Assembly: GCF_021018895.1 (NCBI RefSeq)
Contig: NC_079364.1
Coordinates: 4,611,401 to 4,675,400 of the forward strand
Source: Seriola aureovittata
Lineage: Eukaryota; Chordata; Actinopteri; Carangiformes; Carangidae
DNA: 64,000 bases
Direction of reading: 5' to 3'
Each line of letters opens with the position of its first letter. Within the stretch, counting starts at the first letter, position 1. Shown piece by piece: positions 1-12,240 of this stretch. The position numbers and the translations under genes were made by a program. The notes beneath the pieces are model-generated. The model was given only the letters and a program-made list of their open reading frames with translations. It had not been told where the DNA came from and made no database searches.

Positions 1-234
1 GGCCGGTTGTGGGGGGAAAGGAGCTGAGTCCATGAAGCCCAGCAGGGCTCTGGCATGGCTCAAGTGACGCTGGCTAACACAACACACAATGTCAGGGCAA
101 ACACACACAAATAAACAACAACACACCTTCTACATATTCAACACAAATCAGAGCCCTGTTTACTTATGAAACGATGAAATGAGACTGAGATACATGGGCG
201 AGAAAGAGAGTCAACACACAAGAGAGAGAGGAGC

Positions 235-393
235 GTGTGTGTGTGTGTGTGTGTGTGTCAGTTTGGATCCCACTGAGTGTGTTTGTTCTCTTGCCCAGCT
301 TCAGCTGTGGCACGTGTGTGCATGTGTGTGTGGGTGTATGTATGTGTGATCTAAATGGGTCTCTGGTGTAGTGTGTGTGTGTGTGTGTGTGTG
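235..393. repeat. Two short (GT)n microsatellites with GT-rich spacer
   Basis: Pure GT runs lie at about 235-258 and 370-393. The DNA between them holds imperfect TGTGTG stretches near 313-350. They are in the opposite strand sense to the (CA)n tract at 501-570. The open frames crossing this stretch are translated repeat and not genes. Confidence 0.95.
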
Positions 394-500
394 GTGGGGG
401 GGGCATCCTGTCACTTTTTTGTCACATGTCACTTCCACAGGTCATCGCTGTGAGCTGATTTTCTGTCTGTTCTCTCTCTCATACTCATACACACACTCAT

Positions 501-505
501 ACACA

Positions 506-570
<65 letters not shown>
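501..570. repeat. (CA)n microsatellite
   Basis: About 35 CA units, preceded by interrupted CA repeats from about 488. The poly-TH open frame that crosses it is an artefact of the repeat. Confidence 0.97.
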
Positions 571-574
<4 letters not shown>

Positions 575-764
575 AATAAAATTCATCTTATCAAGTCACT
601 GAGTCTGTTAGACCTTATTTTCATAGTTTTGGCCATCAATCCTATCAATTATGATGCTTCTATAGATCATTATTTGGAGGTAAAATAGAAAGTGAATGCA
701 TCCAAAATGTGACTTACAGTCTTACAGTCAAGATTATTTGCACATTGCACACTGACATAATACT

Positions 765-1049
765 TTCCCTACCCCTTTATTCTAACCTAAACCATCACAA
801 CTACATGCCAAACCCCAACCTTAACCCAATTCTAACCTTAACACTACAACCCTATGAATTATCCCCCGGCGGTCCTTTGAAGACAGGACACATGTCCTCT
901 CTTCCCAACACTGTCCTCTTTCCTCACGGGCGAAAACTCAAATTGGTCCTCGCAAAGACAGAAGCTCAAGAGCAAACACAGACACACACCTGCAGAAAAA
1001 CAGAAAACAACACGACCCGTGTAGCGAACGCGAGAGGAATCTCATAAAA

Positions 1050-1052
<3 letters not shown>
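765..1052. mobile_element. Dispersed fish repeat linked to a (CA)n tract
   Basis: Degenerate CTAACC/AACCTTAACCC motifs (about 782-850) are followed by a stretch with GGTCCTCGCAAAGACAGAAG (about 945-964). The stretch then runs into the (CA)n tract at 1053. I recognise this order (degenerate CTAACC, then a GGTCCTCACAAAGATAG-like core, then CA repeats) as a widespread fish repeat that seeds microsatellites. The name and boundaries are from memory and were not checked against a database. No coding capacity is visible. Confidence 0.5.

Positions 1053-1104
<52 letters not shown>
1053..1104. repeat. (CA)n microsatellite, left arm of an inverted dinucleotide pair
   Basis: 26 uninterrupted CA units, directly following the dispersed repeat at 765-1052. 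It faces a (GT)n tract at 1243 across only 138 bp, so the two could pair as a long hairpin. Confidence 0.97.
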
Positions 1105-1107
<3 letters not shown>

Positions 1108-1240
1108 AGAGAGAGTCAGACATAGGGTAAAAGCGAGACAGAGGAGACAGCAGCACCCAAACAACAGTCTCCCTACGGTAAACTGGGGTGACAGATAAGG
1201 AAACCAGGGAGAAGTCAGCACGGACACAGCTCCATGGTTT

Positions 1241-1242
<2 letters not shown>

Positions 1243-1313
<71 letters not shown>

Positions 1314-1338
1314 TGTGTGTGTTTGTGTGTGTATGTGT
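1243..1338. repeat. (GT)n microsatellite, right arm of an inverted dinucleotide pair
   Basis: About 48 GT units with three small interruptions near 1307, 1322 and 1332. Two overlapping minus-strand open frames through here are poly-HT repeat artefacts. Confidence 0.96.
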
Positions 1339-1411
1339 GAGTACACATGGGGAGGGCATTTTCTGACCTAGTGAAGAAACTGAAGCAGAAATACAATGAA
1401 CTTGTCTCCTC

Positions 1412-4015
1412 CCTCACTTCTTAATGAAGTCTGCATAATTAACCAGCACTAATCAGGCTTTAACAGCTCATTTAATAGCTATTAGCTAAAGGTGGAATTA
1501 CATGTGCACACATTATGCTGGACATGTTTCTTTTTTTCTTCCTCTGTAATTAATTGCACAATAACTGTGACTTCTAGGAATCCTCTCTATTTGATGTTAA
1601 CATTTTCAAACATTTAGCAGCGTGTTCGCCGCACTTACTCGACAAAGGAGACAGCAGTGAATATTTCATGAATGAATGAGGGTGAAGGAGAGGACGCTTA
1701 ATGTCTGAGAGGATATATTAGAGCCTCGAAGCCCGGCTGATGTTAGAAAATGCTCCAAACGATATGTTTAATGATCGTGAGTCAATATTAGCTGACGTGA
1801 CCTCCTTTATGCCTTCCAGTGTTCAGAAAATATCCCTGTGCCTAAATATCCAAAACACCCGCCTCCACCCACCAGCGAGTGACATTCAGCTTCATCGGAC
1901 TCTATTCTTTAATGGGAAAAGAGAAAATCAATATGGGTGAGATTTTAAAAAATTGCATCACGTAACAGAGCTGCAATAAACCAGCTGGTGTAATGTGAGC
2001 CCTGAGGCTTAAATAGCAATTACCCCACAACTGCTGTGACACAAAACCACTTACTGTTTTTTTTTTTTTCTCAGTGATGAAATAGGACAGAAAAGGGAGA
2101 CAGATGATGGCAGATGGAGAGAAAGAGAAAAGAAGTGAGATGACATTCTATTCTGTACCTGTCCTGGTTTGATAAATCACTATATGGAGACAAAATCTCA
2201 TGCATTAAAACTGAAAGTGTAGATTTTCCTCGGAGGTGAAAATGGATTCGGGAAATAAACGCACAGCGGTTCACATGCTTAAGATTTAGCTATATACACA
2301 GCAGGGGTGCAGTAGAGAGTCAGCATCAGGACAGGTCTCCTACTAATAAAGAGATTTTGACAAAAACTGGGACAATCTTAAAGCAAAGCAACAAACTCCG
2401 GATATCATCAACATTTCATTACCGCTTTCTACCAAATATGACATTTGTTATTTTAGTAATTCATTTGTCTCCTCTCTTCACACACACCTCACGGGCTGTT
2501 TTCACAGAGAAGAGAGACGTGTAAAAATAAGATTAAACAGCTCTTCCCTACACACTGAGACATCGACTTTTCTGCCTTGCCAGAATATTAAATGTTTGTG
2601 ACTAACTTTTGTCAGACAGATTTCTTGATGCACAAACTGAACGCAGGTTGATGTAGATACACCTTCCGTCAGAAAACGTATTTGCAGTCGCTGGTTATTT
2701 TTCTAGTCCAGATGTCACTTACCAAAGCGAACTACAAGTGGACATTCTTGGACTTCAAGTTGTACAAAGGAAAAAAAAACCTTGTGTGAAACCGCTGAGA
2801 GGAAAACAGCTACAAGGGGGCGGCCTGCTGAGAGTTAAAGTTAAACTAAACATTTCTGTGCAGGTTCTCAGAGACAAAATGGTGATTAGGAGACACCCAG
2901 AATCTACTTCCTTGTTTAAAAAAAAATGTCTCCCTGTGCTGCGGATCCACAGGGGAGCACGCAGCTCATTATCGAGTCCATACATCCACACCGAGCCATA
3001 TCCAACAAAACTTCCTGGAGCACATTTACACAGCTAATTGCTCATTAGTGCGGCCGTGTGGATGCAGGAATGAAGAATCTGAAGCGTAAAAAAAAGAAAT
3101 AATGCAGACGGCTGTTTGATCCGAACTCGGGCTTCCAGAGCTGTTACGCAAGCATTAAGCCCGGTCATGAAGTACATACAGTGCAGATACAGTATGTTCA
3201 ACAAAGTGTTATTAATAGAATGTTTCTTGGTGCATGCAGGCAAAAAGCATTTGAACTGCCCGATAAAATACGCTCTACAGAATAAATAAAAACACACACA
3301 TACACAAACGTACACATCTTTTGTACACTGCGAAATAAACTGAGATTCCAATGTAATTCGGAGACGTACACATTTCCCCCCCCATCGACATTTATTCACA
3401 GAGAGGCCGGGGCGACTGAAAGCACGAACTGACAAGAGCAGAGATCATGGATTAAAAATGCTAATGGGAGTCACCAAATAACAAAGTGCTGGAAATTTCA
3501 TGCGGGTTTATTGAGGTGACTGTTTGCACTGATGCATTATTCATGGTAGACTACGGAACTGTTAGTATTTGCATGTGGAATCGCTCCTCAACCCTGCAGG
3601 AGGAAAACTGCTCTACTGCTTACTAGAGAAGCCAAAGCTCAGTGAGCGTACACTGACCTTTATGTGATTTGATGCTAAGGATACTTCAGTCATCGTTTGA
3701 GTAACTTGTAAGTACCAGAAGACATTTTCTGTCATTTGATAAACTGGATAATTGACCTTATTTCTATGTCAGCAGTGAGCTGGCATATCAGTCTACAGTT
3801 TATGGACTTGTTCCCACCCACAATCTGTAGCTTATTTTTTTAAAATGTCAAAGTAATTTCGCTCTCTGTGTGTGTTCCCCCTGTAGTCAGGTATTTTTAT
3901 CTGTTCCAAGTAACTTAATACCATTTGTCAAACTCAATAAAAGCATCAGATTTAGTTGTTGCAGGTTTAAAACTCAGGAGACTGAACCGCTCCCTCACAC
4001 AATGTGAGCTTTGCC
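1412..4015. other. Unique non-coding DNA, no gene seen
   Basis: AT-rich single-copy sequence with no recognisable exon, RNA gene or transposon. Open frames are at most about 130 codons and have no protein-like character. The part around 2940-3060 is denser in homeodomain-type ATTA/TAATT motifs (for example GCTAATTGCTCATTAG) and could be a conserved enhancer. That is only an inference from composition. Confidence 0.6.
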
Positions 4016-4017
4016 GT

Positions 4018-4265
4018 TTTAAAGGGCAGTAAAATTTGAAGTGATACTCCACCCAAAATCTTTCTAATATCAAACACTTGTCCCCTGTAGGCTTGAAAGG
4101 TATTAAAAAAAGTAAAGGCCTGTAAAAAGTTGATAGTTTTCTTCATAGAGACCAGCAGCTGGCATTCATTTCAGTTTCCACTGTCCGTCTACATGATCAG
4201 TGCGTTCAGTCATAACTGTGCAAGCAACAAGCGACTATATCAAACATCAAAAAATAAATCTCAGC
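4018..4265. mobile_element. Possible decayed dispersed fish repeat
   Basis: Starts with GAAGTGATACTCCACCCAAA, a phrase I associate with a common non-autonomous element in fish genomes. It continues with AGGCTTGAAAGGTATT and related text. Ends are not defined and no inverted repeats were recognised. Assignment is by memory only. Confidence 0.3.
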
Positions 4266-4269
4266 CTTT

Positions 4270-5500
4270 TGTAAAACCCTTCAACCCGCCTGTGCATGAT
4301 AGGTAAGAGTGCCACACACCGAACACCTCATCAGACAGACAGTAACAGTCGTTAACAGTAGTCTACGTTAAAATGCCTGAAAACAACATGGTTCTAGCAG
4401 CTGCGTAAATTAAGACTCTTGACTGTCAGGAGCAAAGACGAAAACTAGCACGGTGACAAAAGACTTCATAGTGAAGAGGTTGGTTTGAGTTCAAAGCCTG
4501 TGACTTCACTGTGCTTCATGTTTTCTACCGAAAGTCAATGACTTTTTTTGTTTCTGGTTTCTTCTAACAACGACCATGATCTTTCAAAAGCCTTAACAAA
4601 GACAGTTTTGTGCATAAAACTAAAAAAATCACATGTTAAACCTGGTCAACATGTCCGTATGGTCTTGTTTTTTATATATTACAAGACATATCATGAGCGA
4701 AATGAGCAGTCAACGCCATGGCTGAGTAGTTCCACCTTTGAGCTGCAGTGATTCAGACAGCCGCTGCCAGTATCAAGCTAACAAACAATAAAAACAAATA
4801 ACGGATGCGTTGTGTCTGTCAGTCTGAGTCTGGGTCTGACTGAAGCTCAAACCTGTATCGCTGAGTCTCTCTGACGTTTCCTCAAACGCTAGCCGTCTAG
4901 ATGCTCTCTGCTCTTTCACCTGTCGACCTGGAACAAACTGGAGAGCACTTTCAAAACAAACTTTCCTTTTCTTGCTTAGCATGAAATATTTGTTAAATCT
5001 TTCTCATCCCAAGGGTTCAAAAGTTCAAAATGGACGACCTTGAAATTATATTCTGTAATCCATATCAACTGTAGGAGGCAAAACTTAACAGAAGTTGTTT
5101 AACTTGTCAACAAATTTTGACTATGTTCCACAATATACAAATTCTCAGTTTAAAGCTCATTTTGCGCTCACAAAATCTGTACCACAAAGTCGTCTCACAG
5201 GTCGTGACTTTACTCACTTACTTTGCACTCACTGTGCTGTGCTTCCACACTGAGAGCCACAGTGACGCTGATGAACACAGATGATTGCATCAGTGTGTAT
5301 GCACATACAGTACACGCACGGATTTTAAGATTCATCCCACAGCAGCCTCTTACTGTGCTCAAACCTCCATCTGGCATACATATGTGAGCGTCTGTCGAGA
5401 GACCCCGGTGTTTGACAGGAACTCTCACTCAGCTGAATCTAAAACCAGAGCTCCGCCGAAGAGACGACGCGGGACACGGAAACAAGCACACAAACAAAAA
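4270..5500. other. Unique non-coding DNA
   Basis: No exon, RNA gene or repeat recognised. Short open frames (4548-4751, 4773-4982, 5210-5428) look random, with no domain or signal sequence. The stretch near 5440-5495 lies on the intron side of the recursive-splice-like site at 5509-5623. Confidence 0.55.
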
Positions 5501-5508
5501 CATTTCTT

Positions 5509-5623
5509 ACCTGCGACAAGAAGGTCACAGGAGCATCACACAGGAAGGACCAGCGGGAGCAGGAGAGAAAGGAGAAAGAAGAAGGGGAAAAGAGAAAAAC
5601 ATTTAGTAACAGAAATACAGAAG
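5509..5623 (-). promoter_or_regulatory. Candidate recursive splice site (juxtaposed 3' and 5' splice sites)
   Basis: Read on the minus strand, a long pyrimidine-rich tract (plus coordinates about 5541-5608) leads to TTCTTGTCGCAG and is followed at once by GTAAGAAATG. The acceptor AG is at 5511-5512 and the donor GT at 5509-5510. No other AG dinucleotide occurs on this strand for roughly 110 nt upstream of the acceptor, a classic AG-exclusion zone. Such Y-tract/CAG|GTAAG junctions are known as ratchet points inside very long vertebrate introns. Alternatives are an ordinary donor of a small exon whose frame starts with an ATG near 5634, or chance. If real, a gene on the minus strand spans this region. 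Confidence 0.35.
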
Positions 5624-5639
5624 CACTTATTTCCATTTC

Positions 5640-6870
5640 TTTTAGATTTTATTCTTAAAAAAAAGCACAGTGCACTCATAAATTTAAAACCCTGAGATGG
5701 CTGAAAGACATTTTTATCTACTCATGTTCCCATACCTCTGTTAAACCTTTTATACTTTTAATGATGTAGGTACAAGCAAGTCATAAAACAACTGAAACAC
5801 ATAAAAAAGACCAGCAAAACAATTAGGAGGAATGCCTGATGCTGCAGAAAAGCACACTTGAAAGCCATTGTGGCATAATTTTCTTTGAACTAACATCCAG
5901 AAAAGTTGCGGAGAGAACATGAGGTTGTAATCGATAAATTAAAACGCCCTGTTGTGCATCTGATTTTATCCATCATTTGACAGCGAGGGGGCAAACCCAG
6001 AGAAACTGTATCAGTAAATAAGGAGGTGTGTTTGGCCTTGGATCAGCTGTAATCGTTGGGGGAGCCAGCCGTCAGGTTTACAGCCAGTTTCTGCCTGCAG
6101 GGTGTCAGGGCTGAAATGTGCTGCCAAGTGCTGCCCACCCAGCTTAGCCCCACTTACTCCCAGCTTCCACTCGATATGTAATGCTGTTTGCACAATGATG
6201 TAAAGCCCATAAATCCAGATTTACAGCAGGCAAATTCAGACTAAACGTGAAGTACTCACACACCTGTTTTTACAAGGAGAAACTTACGACCGAGACGGGC
6301 GATGACGGATAACAGGCAAGTTTGTGCGACTCTCTCCAGTGACGACCCTCAAAGGCAAACAGGAAATTAACGCCACCACAAACAACAAATAAGAGTCCCA
6401 ATGTAAACATATTGGTTACAGAGAGAGGAAATCAAGTCTAAGGCCTCATTCTTCCCTCGAGACTTTGATGGAAACTGAAGGGTTACAAACTGAATTTTAT
6501 GAAATGCTATAAAAAAAGAAAACCTTAAAAGTTTGAAAGCAGGGCTTTTAAAATGTTCAAAGCCCAACAGCTTGGGAAAAGGAAACACACTGACTCCAAG
6601 CCACAAAATGGAATTGCAATTAAAGGCTCTAATTTGGCGGAGGTTGGCGGGGATGTTTCTAATAGACGTGCTGCACCACAAGCTGGTGGATAAAACAAAG
6701 AGCAGCAGCCTGCACAGACACATGAAAACAGAGCGCTGCTCCGCAAACAGTTTACAGTCACAACCAACAGAATGAAAAATTCTGTTTGTGTGTGTTAAGC
6801 ATATGCACATGTTGTATGTGTTTCCAAGTGTTGCAGTTTGCGGAGGGCTCAGATGGAGATTGAAACAACC
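5640..6870. other. Unique non-coding DNA
   Basis: No gene recognised. The 191-codon minus-strand frame at 6367-6942 begins in the (GT)n strand of the next microsatellite, and its remainder has no recognisable domain. Confidence 0.55.
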
Positions 6871-6871
6871 A

Positions 6872-6872
<1 letters not shown>

Positions 6873-6932
<60 letters not shown>
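6873..6932. repeat. (CA)n microsatellite
   Basis: About 29 CA units after a short ACAAACAC lead. Unique sequence flanks both sides. Confidence 0.97.
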
Positions 6933-6936
<4 letters not shown>

Positions 6937-7624
6937 CAACACTTAGCATTCAAGCATCAACATCACTACTCGGAGCAGCTAATTGGCCAAACTCTACCAT
7001 TGGAGTGGAGCGGAAATTCCCCCAGAATAAAAGTGAAAAGGTCCACGGCATCCTCGCCACAGCGCAACACGGGCCAATTTGGCTGCGATGAAACTGACTC
7101 CACACAGAGGCACCGAGGCCCACGGCCATGATGTTCCTCCCCGTTCTTCTCACGCTGTTCGAGAGATTGTGGGCGAAGGTTACTCTGTTTGAATGTGGAT
7201 GTTTTCTACACCCTTTGTTACACTCCACAGGAAGCTGCATTCAGTAGAATAAATGCAACAAGAAACGAAGCCTGATCTTTCAACCTTATCATGAAAGAAA
7301 TAACACGTTTTGCGTGTCATGAGAGCTGGATGATGTTGACATTGTTCAGGATTTATGTTTTCAGGACGGATGGATGGAAGAATGGAAGGAAAATACTCCT
7401 GTTCTTGTGAGGTGCTGTTTTGGAAAGGATATAATACATTTACCCTTTTTTTTTTAATTCCAGAGGAAGGTGAGAAACTGATTAATTAAATAAAACAAAT
7501 CTACTTTAATCAACATGTGGCATTTGGCATGAAATTGAAATGTATTTGGTGTAAAAAAAAACCCAACCAGAAACACATCTTTTCTCTCAATTTCTTTTCT
7601 TTTTTTTTCCTTCTTTTCTGATGT

Positions 7625-8100
7625 TTGAAGTGATAGTTTGGTTTCTTTGACTTGGGGTTGTGTGAGGTACTTATCTATAGTCCGTGTATTATCTGCAGTA
7701 AATTCAGATCAGTGCGTTGCCAGTTTAGAGCAGCAGGAGCACCAGCACAGAAGCGGAGCGATGTGCTGCTGTGGTCAGACAGGGGCAGAAGAAAAATGTA
7801 TTTCAGCCATTTACAAAAATCTGTCGTCAAACAGCGCAAACACACCTATGCTTAGTTCACTCCGGCTCAAACAGCTGATCAGCAGAGTAATACAGTAGTT
7901 CAACTTTTCACAAACTGTAGTTCCAAAGGAAAGGTCTGCTTGACGGCAGATAAAGTGGTGAAAATATTCAAAATAAAGCGAACACTTCAACCGGTGGCTA
8001 AAACATGTATCTGCAGATGACCCAGCAGTACATCACTCAGTTTCTGTGCCGCTGCTCCTGCTGCGTCTCAAAACTGGGAGTACGCTGACACTGACTATTC
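7625..8100. mobile_element. Foldback (long inverted repeat) element, partly truncated
   Basis: The left arm (about 7679-7812) and the reverse complement of the right arm (about 7990-8098) align along most of their length. Shared blocks include AGCAGCAGGAGCA/GCAGCAGGAGCAG, GGCACAGAA-type text, GATGTGCTGCTG versus GATGTACTGCTG, and ATGTATTTCAGCC versus ATGTTTTAGCC. The outer left end (from AAGTGATAGTTTGG near 7629) has no partner on the right, so the right end looks truncated. The text resembles a palindromic non-autonomous element common in fish; that identification is from memory. The 86-codon frame inside is not a gene. Confidence 0.65.
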
Positions 8101-8104
8101 TTAA

Positions 8105-9414
8105 ATGTGATGTGTTTAGCTCCAAATGTCCAACATCTCACCACTATAATACAAACTTACTTTCATTAATTTGCAAAACAGGATTATGAAAATGAAATTA
8201 TCTAAACCTGACTAACTGAATCGTTGCATTTAAAATCAAACCCTGAATCATTCACATTCAAATCCTGACTACATTGTCCTTGACTCATTCAGCCAAAAGT
8301 AATAACGACTCCTTGGCTGTTGAGCTCTCCAGTGGCACCGTGAAGCAGATGCCACTTTAAATGCACCTCTACTGTTTCTGACAGCAGCAATCTGGAGATC
8401 AGATTAGAAGGTGTGCTCTTTATCAGTAAGCAATCCTTTAAAGAGCTTAGTGAGTGGGCCTGGTCTGCCTCCGACAGCGCGCTGGGTCAGGAAGGCAGCG
8501 GCTGCACGTATGCCCACTCTGCGCTCTGTGCTAATCCTGTTTTCTGCGGAGTATTCATGCCAACCCAGAGCCAAACAGTCGGCCGCAGTTACAGAAGCAA
8601 ACGCAGGGGAAAGGAGAGGGAAAAGAAAAACACAAAGGATCAGTGTGTTTATCCTTGTGATGACAACAAGGGACATGAGGATTGGACAGGACTGGGCTGA
8701 AGAGACGTGCTGAAGGCCGTGGAGCGGCAACATCCATTTTCTGACATATAAAACAGGCATCAGATGAATACTGACTGTTGTACATTCAGAGAATTCAGAA
8801 GGTTGAAACATGCGTTCAAGGTTTCCTGCTTTTATCGCTTTGAGGAGAGTGAATTCAATGCGTTTTCAAACTTCTGATTCATTTTTCATTTAGTCACTAG
8901 AAAAGTCAAGGAGTTAAAATGTGGACAAACAGTTGGATAGACAGACTAATCACATTATAAACACTACGTTTAAGTTATTTTCTTATAAGCTGCTGCAGGG
9001 ACGATCACCTTTGATTATTATTGAGATGTGAAGCTTTGAATGTGGATCATGTCTGTTATTTGTAGTGATTCATTTCCACCAGCCTGTACTGTATGTTTAG
9101 TAGTGAAACTCAATCCTTTATGTTGATCTAACACATTTAGCATTTTACATTTTAGCACTGCAGGCGGATAAACTCTCAATCGATACAGCAGAGAAGAGAT
9201 CATCTGACTTTTGGCTCCTTGTTCAAGTCAAGTTCTAAAAACTTCCCCGTCACAACTTGATAATGTCTTTTGGTAAATAGCCCCATCTTTCAAACCTCTG
9301 ATCTCCGACTTGTAAATAACGATCACGTCAATTACAACTGTGTTTTTCCTGAAAGCTCCAATACCATCACTCAACCAACTCTGTAGTCATGACTACCTCT
9401 CATCTTTACCATTA
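8105..9414. other. Unique non-coding DNA
   Basis: No recognisable gene or repeat. Open frames on both strands over 8404-8811 overlap each other and have no conserved features. Confidence 0.5.
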
Positions 9415-9430
9415 CCCCCCCCCCCCCCCC
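9415..9430. repeat. Poly-C tract (16 C)
   Basis: Sixteen consecutive C residues. One of nine C or G homopolymers of 10 or more in the window, at 9415, 9950, 12487, 12706, 33904, 43338, 45858, 60349 and 62439. Confidence 0.95.
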
Positions 9431-9949
9431 ACGTCTAGCATACTGATCACCAAAAGGGCTAAAATCAGTGGAGTGCACCTTTAAAGGAAATTTTTTGAGG
9501 AGCTAAATTGTTGGAAACAAAAGATTAAGACTAGAGAAAGAGGCATTGTTGAATATCCATGCAGATGTTTCGCCGGTTGATAGTAGATATCCTTGGTTTG
9601 TCTTTACCCTCAGCGGATTTACTGAGCAGTGAAGCCACTGTGGCAGATAAAGAGGCCAGGCCTGCACCTTCTCATCACACCAGCTGACAGCGGGCGATCA
9701 TCGTGACGGGAGGAGACATGGAGAGTCGGCGGCAGATAGGAAAGAGAAGGAGAGAGAATGAGAGAGAGAAAAACACACAGATGTCTGACCCGATGAAGAC
9801 CGCCGTTCTAAATAGCCATGAAATGATCCCGCAGAAGGCTGAGAGGCAAAATGCCTAAACAAACACAGGGAGAAAGGATGGAGCTGGACAGAGGGATGCT
9901 GCAAGGGAAAGGAAGAGAGGATGGAAAGGCGGAGAGAGGGAGGAAACGA

Positions 9950-9961
9950 GGGGGGGGGGGG
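9950..9961. repeat. Poly-G tract (12 G)
   Basis: Twelve consecutive G at the end of a purine-rich (GGAGAGAGGGAGG-type) stretch that runs from about 9710. Confidence 0.93.
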
Positions 9962-10132
9962 CTCTCACTGGTTTGCACTGGGAGCCACAGAGGCCCCCTT
10001 TACAAGCCTCAACCATGTCAGATCACATCAGTGTCGCTGCCAGCTCCTTCCTCTCCCTACACACTTATGGACCAGTACACACTCACGTGCACACACCGCT
10101 ACGACATCACAAAAGATCTGCATAGGAGTCTG

Positions 10133-10138
<6 letters not shown>

Positions 10139-10182
<44 letters not shown>
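10139..10182. repeat. (CA)n microsatellite
   Basis: About 22 CA units following a GTGCGCGCA lead. Confidence 0.97.
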
Positions 10183-10184
<2 letters not shown>

Positions 10185-10288
10185 GCTTGGAAAATGGCTT
10201 CATGAGATGCTTCCCTTGAACCTTAACTCATCTCCCCTTTTATCCCATCGCCCCTGTGGCCCAATTTCACAGCAACAGCTTAGAGAAG

Positions 10289-10444
<156 letters not shown>

Positions 10445-11110
10445 CCAGCCTGGTGTTAAACAGGGATATGAGGAGGTAAGCATGTTCGGTGGCTGAATCA
10501 GTTGTGTGATGCAGACAGTGACAGGCAGCCCGTTCCCTGAGCTCCCCGAGGATTCAGCCACAAATACCCTCCGTTACTCTATTCCCATCACTTTCTACCC
10601 CGCTCTCTCCTGCTCCCTCCATCAGTATCATGTGTGACCCAGTTCAGCTCTTTCTCTCCATTTCTCTCCCTCTTTCTCTAATAATCAGGGCTAAACTTTC
10701 CTGAGGAGGAGCACATTAGTGGAGCTGCAGCCTCCACCCTGCCTGCGAATGACGACAGTATAACACAGCTACTATGTTCATCTGATGACTGGAGGTTATG
10801 GAATCGAGTCACGATCTTTGACGGTTTCAAAGCTGAATGTTTTGGGTTTTGTTTTTTTATCCAGGAGCAAAATCTAACCAGCTGTGTTCACCAAATGTCA
10901 GGGATTTTGTTTCATGAGTTTGGGTGAAGTGATGAACATAACAGCATTTACAAAAATCTGTTTTGGTGATACAGCTGTGATATTTTAGTTGAACATTTTA
11001 AGCAATAAAGTATGTGTACCATACAGTATACAGGATCTCAAACCCTGTTTCCTACAATGCTACAATTTAGCTACATGACGAAACACAGATAAATAAAAAC
11101 AGAACAGACA
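10445..11110. other. Unique non-coding DNA
   Basis: No gene or repeat recognised. Contains a pyrimidine-rich patch near 10600-10680. Confidence 0.5.
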
Positions 11111-11117
11111 ATTAATA

Positions 11118-11265
11118 AAGACACAGCAATTAAGCCAATTAACCTAAACCCACATGTCTACGGACTGTGGGAGGAAGCCAGAGCACCCGGCCCACGGGTT
11201 CAAACCCGGAAGCCTCTTGCTGTGAGGCTACAGTGCTGACGCAGCTGCGCCGCCGTGCCACCCTT
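11118..11265 (-). mobile_element. tRNA-headed fish SINE-like repeat fragment (reverse orientation)
   Basis: Contains the phrases ACGGACTGTGGGAGGAAGCC (11160-11179), GGGTTCAAACCCGG and TTGCTGTGAGGCTACAGTGC, ending in CGCCGTGCCACCC. Read on the minus strand this becomes GGGTGGCACGG... followed by a Pol III B-box-like GGTTTGAACCC. I recognise this as one of the commonest dispersed repeats of fish genomes. Related fragments occur at about 34826-35030 (same orientation), 12623-12770 (opposite) and 48946-49055 (same). Confidence 0.65.
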
Positions 11266-11269
11266 GCAA

Positions 11270-12240
11270 ATATTGTTTGAAGAAAATGTAATTACTGTCC
11301 TGATTATGTTCACTGGCAACTTATTTTTCAGTGTCGGAAGTTAGACATCCTCGTACTAGCGGTGACGTCGGAGATCAGGACTCAGGTCCTGCTACTTAAA
11401 CACCTGATGAAAGTGGTGCTGAACATTGGAGCAGTCGACATGTTCATCCAAGACCATGATCTTCCCATGAGTAGAGGGAAGTGGAAATCCTGTTGGTTGT
11501 TGATGGGAATGGATACCGTACAGGGAGAGCAAATTAAATCTGGATAAACATTCTGTAGACCAGGCAGGATTACCTTTCCTACCGAATGGAGCCCATCTGA
11601 TTCTGCAGTCAGCTGCATATGGATGTAATATTTAGGAAATGGCTGTGAAATACACAGTCAGAGAGTTCAAAGCTGAATGGACTGAAAAGACCTGACAAGA
11701 GCTGTATTAGAAATGCAGTAAATGTCAGATACACGGACACCCGGACTGATCCAGAGACAGTGACTCCCATCTAAAGAACCCCATGCTTTTGGCAGCATTG
11801 CCAGTGCAACAGCGAGGAAACATGACTACACAGACAAACTGGATATGCCTTGTAGCATTCAGAGCAGACAGTGAGTTGAATTCGTTAACTCCAACCAGCC
11901 ACAGTGAGGCAAAAAACTTTTGATGAGCGCTACAACAGTTTGGATGAAACAGCGGAGGAGCTGCTCCCTGTCAAACGCCTATCTGCGGCCTGGGACCATC
12001 CACCATCCACTGGTAGTCACCCCGAGGCAGCTCTTCAGAAACTATTCAGCTGGCATCCGTTGGCAACAGCAGCAGAGGAGCGTGCAGCGATTTTAAATGA
12101 AGTCTTGGAGGAGCCGTCCGCGTCTGTGCAGCCTGAATGAATTTATTTGGACAATAACATTTCCCTATCTCAATACAAGGCGAAATCACATGGGCCACTA
12201 ATATATTGGTTCATTCACTGGAGGGGAAGCTGGGGACGTG
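11270..12240. other. Unique non-coding DNA
   Basis: No recognisable gene. Short frames at 11362-11547 and 11904-12140 lack domains and splice context. Confidence 0.5.

Noticed and set aside
938..1417. Long minus-strand open frames rich in THTH and CVCV
   Set aside because: They are translations of (CA)n/(GT)n microsatellites; the same applies to frames at 10132-10561, 26242-26637, 29965-30430 and 35306-36031.
2715..2730. Minus-strand CTTTG|GTAAGTGAC donor
   Set aside because: The nearest acceptor-like AG sites are weak and the intervening frame is not protein-like.
11195..11215. B-box-like GGTTCAAACCC as a tRNA gene
   Set aside because: No cloverleaf can be formed around it; it belongs to the SINE-like repeat.
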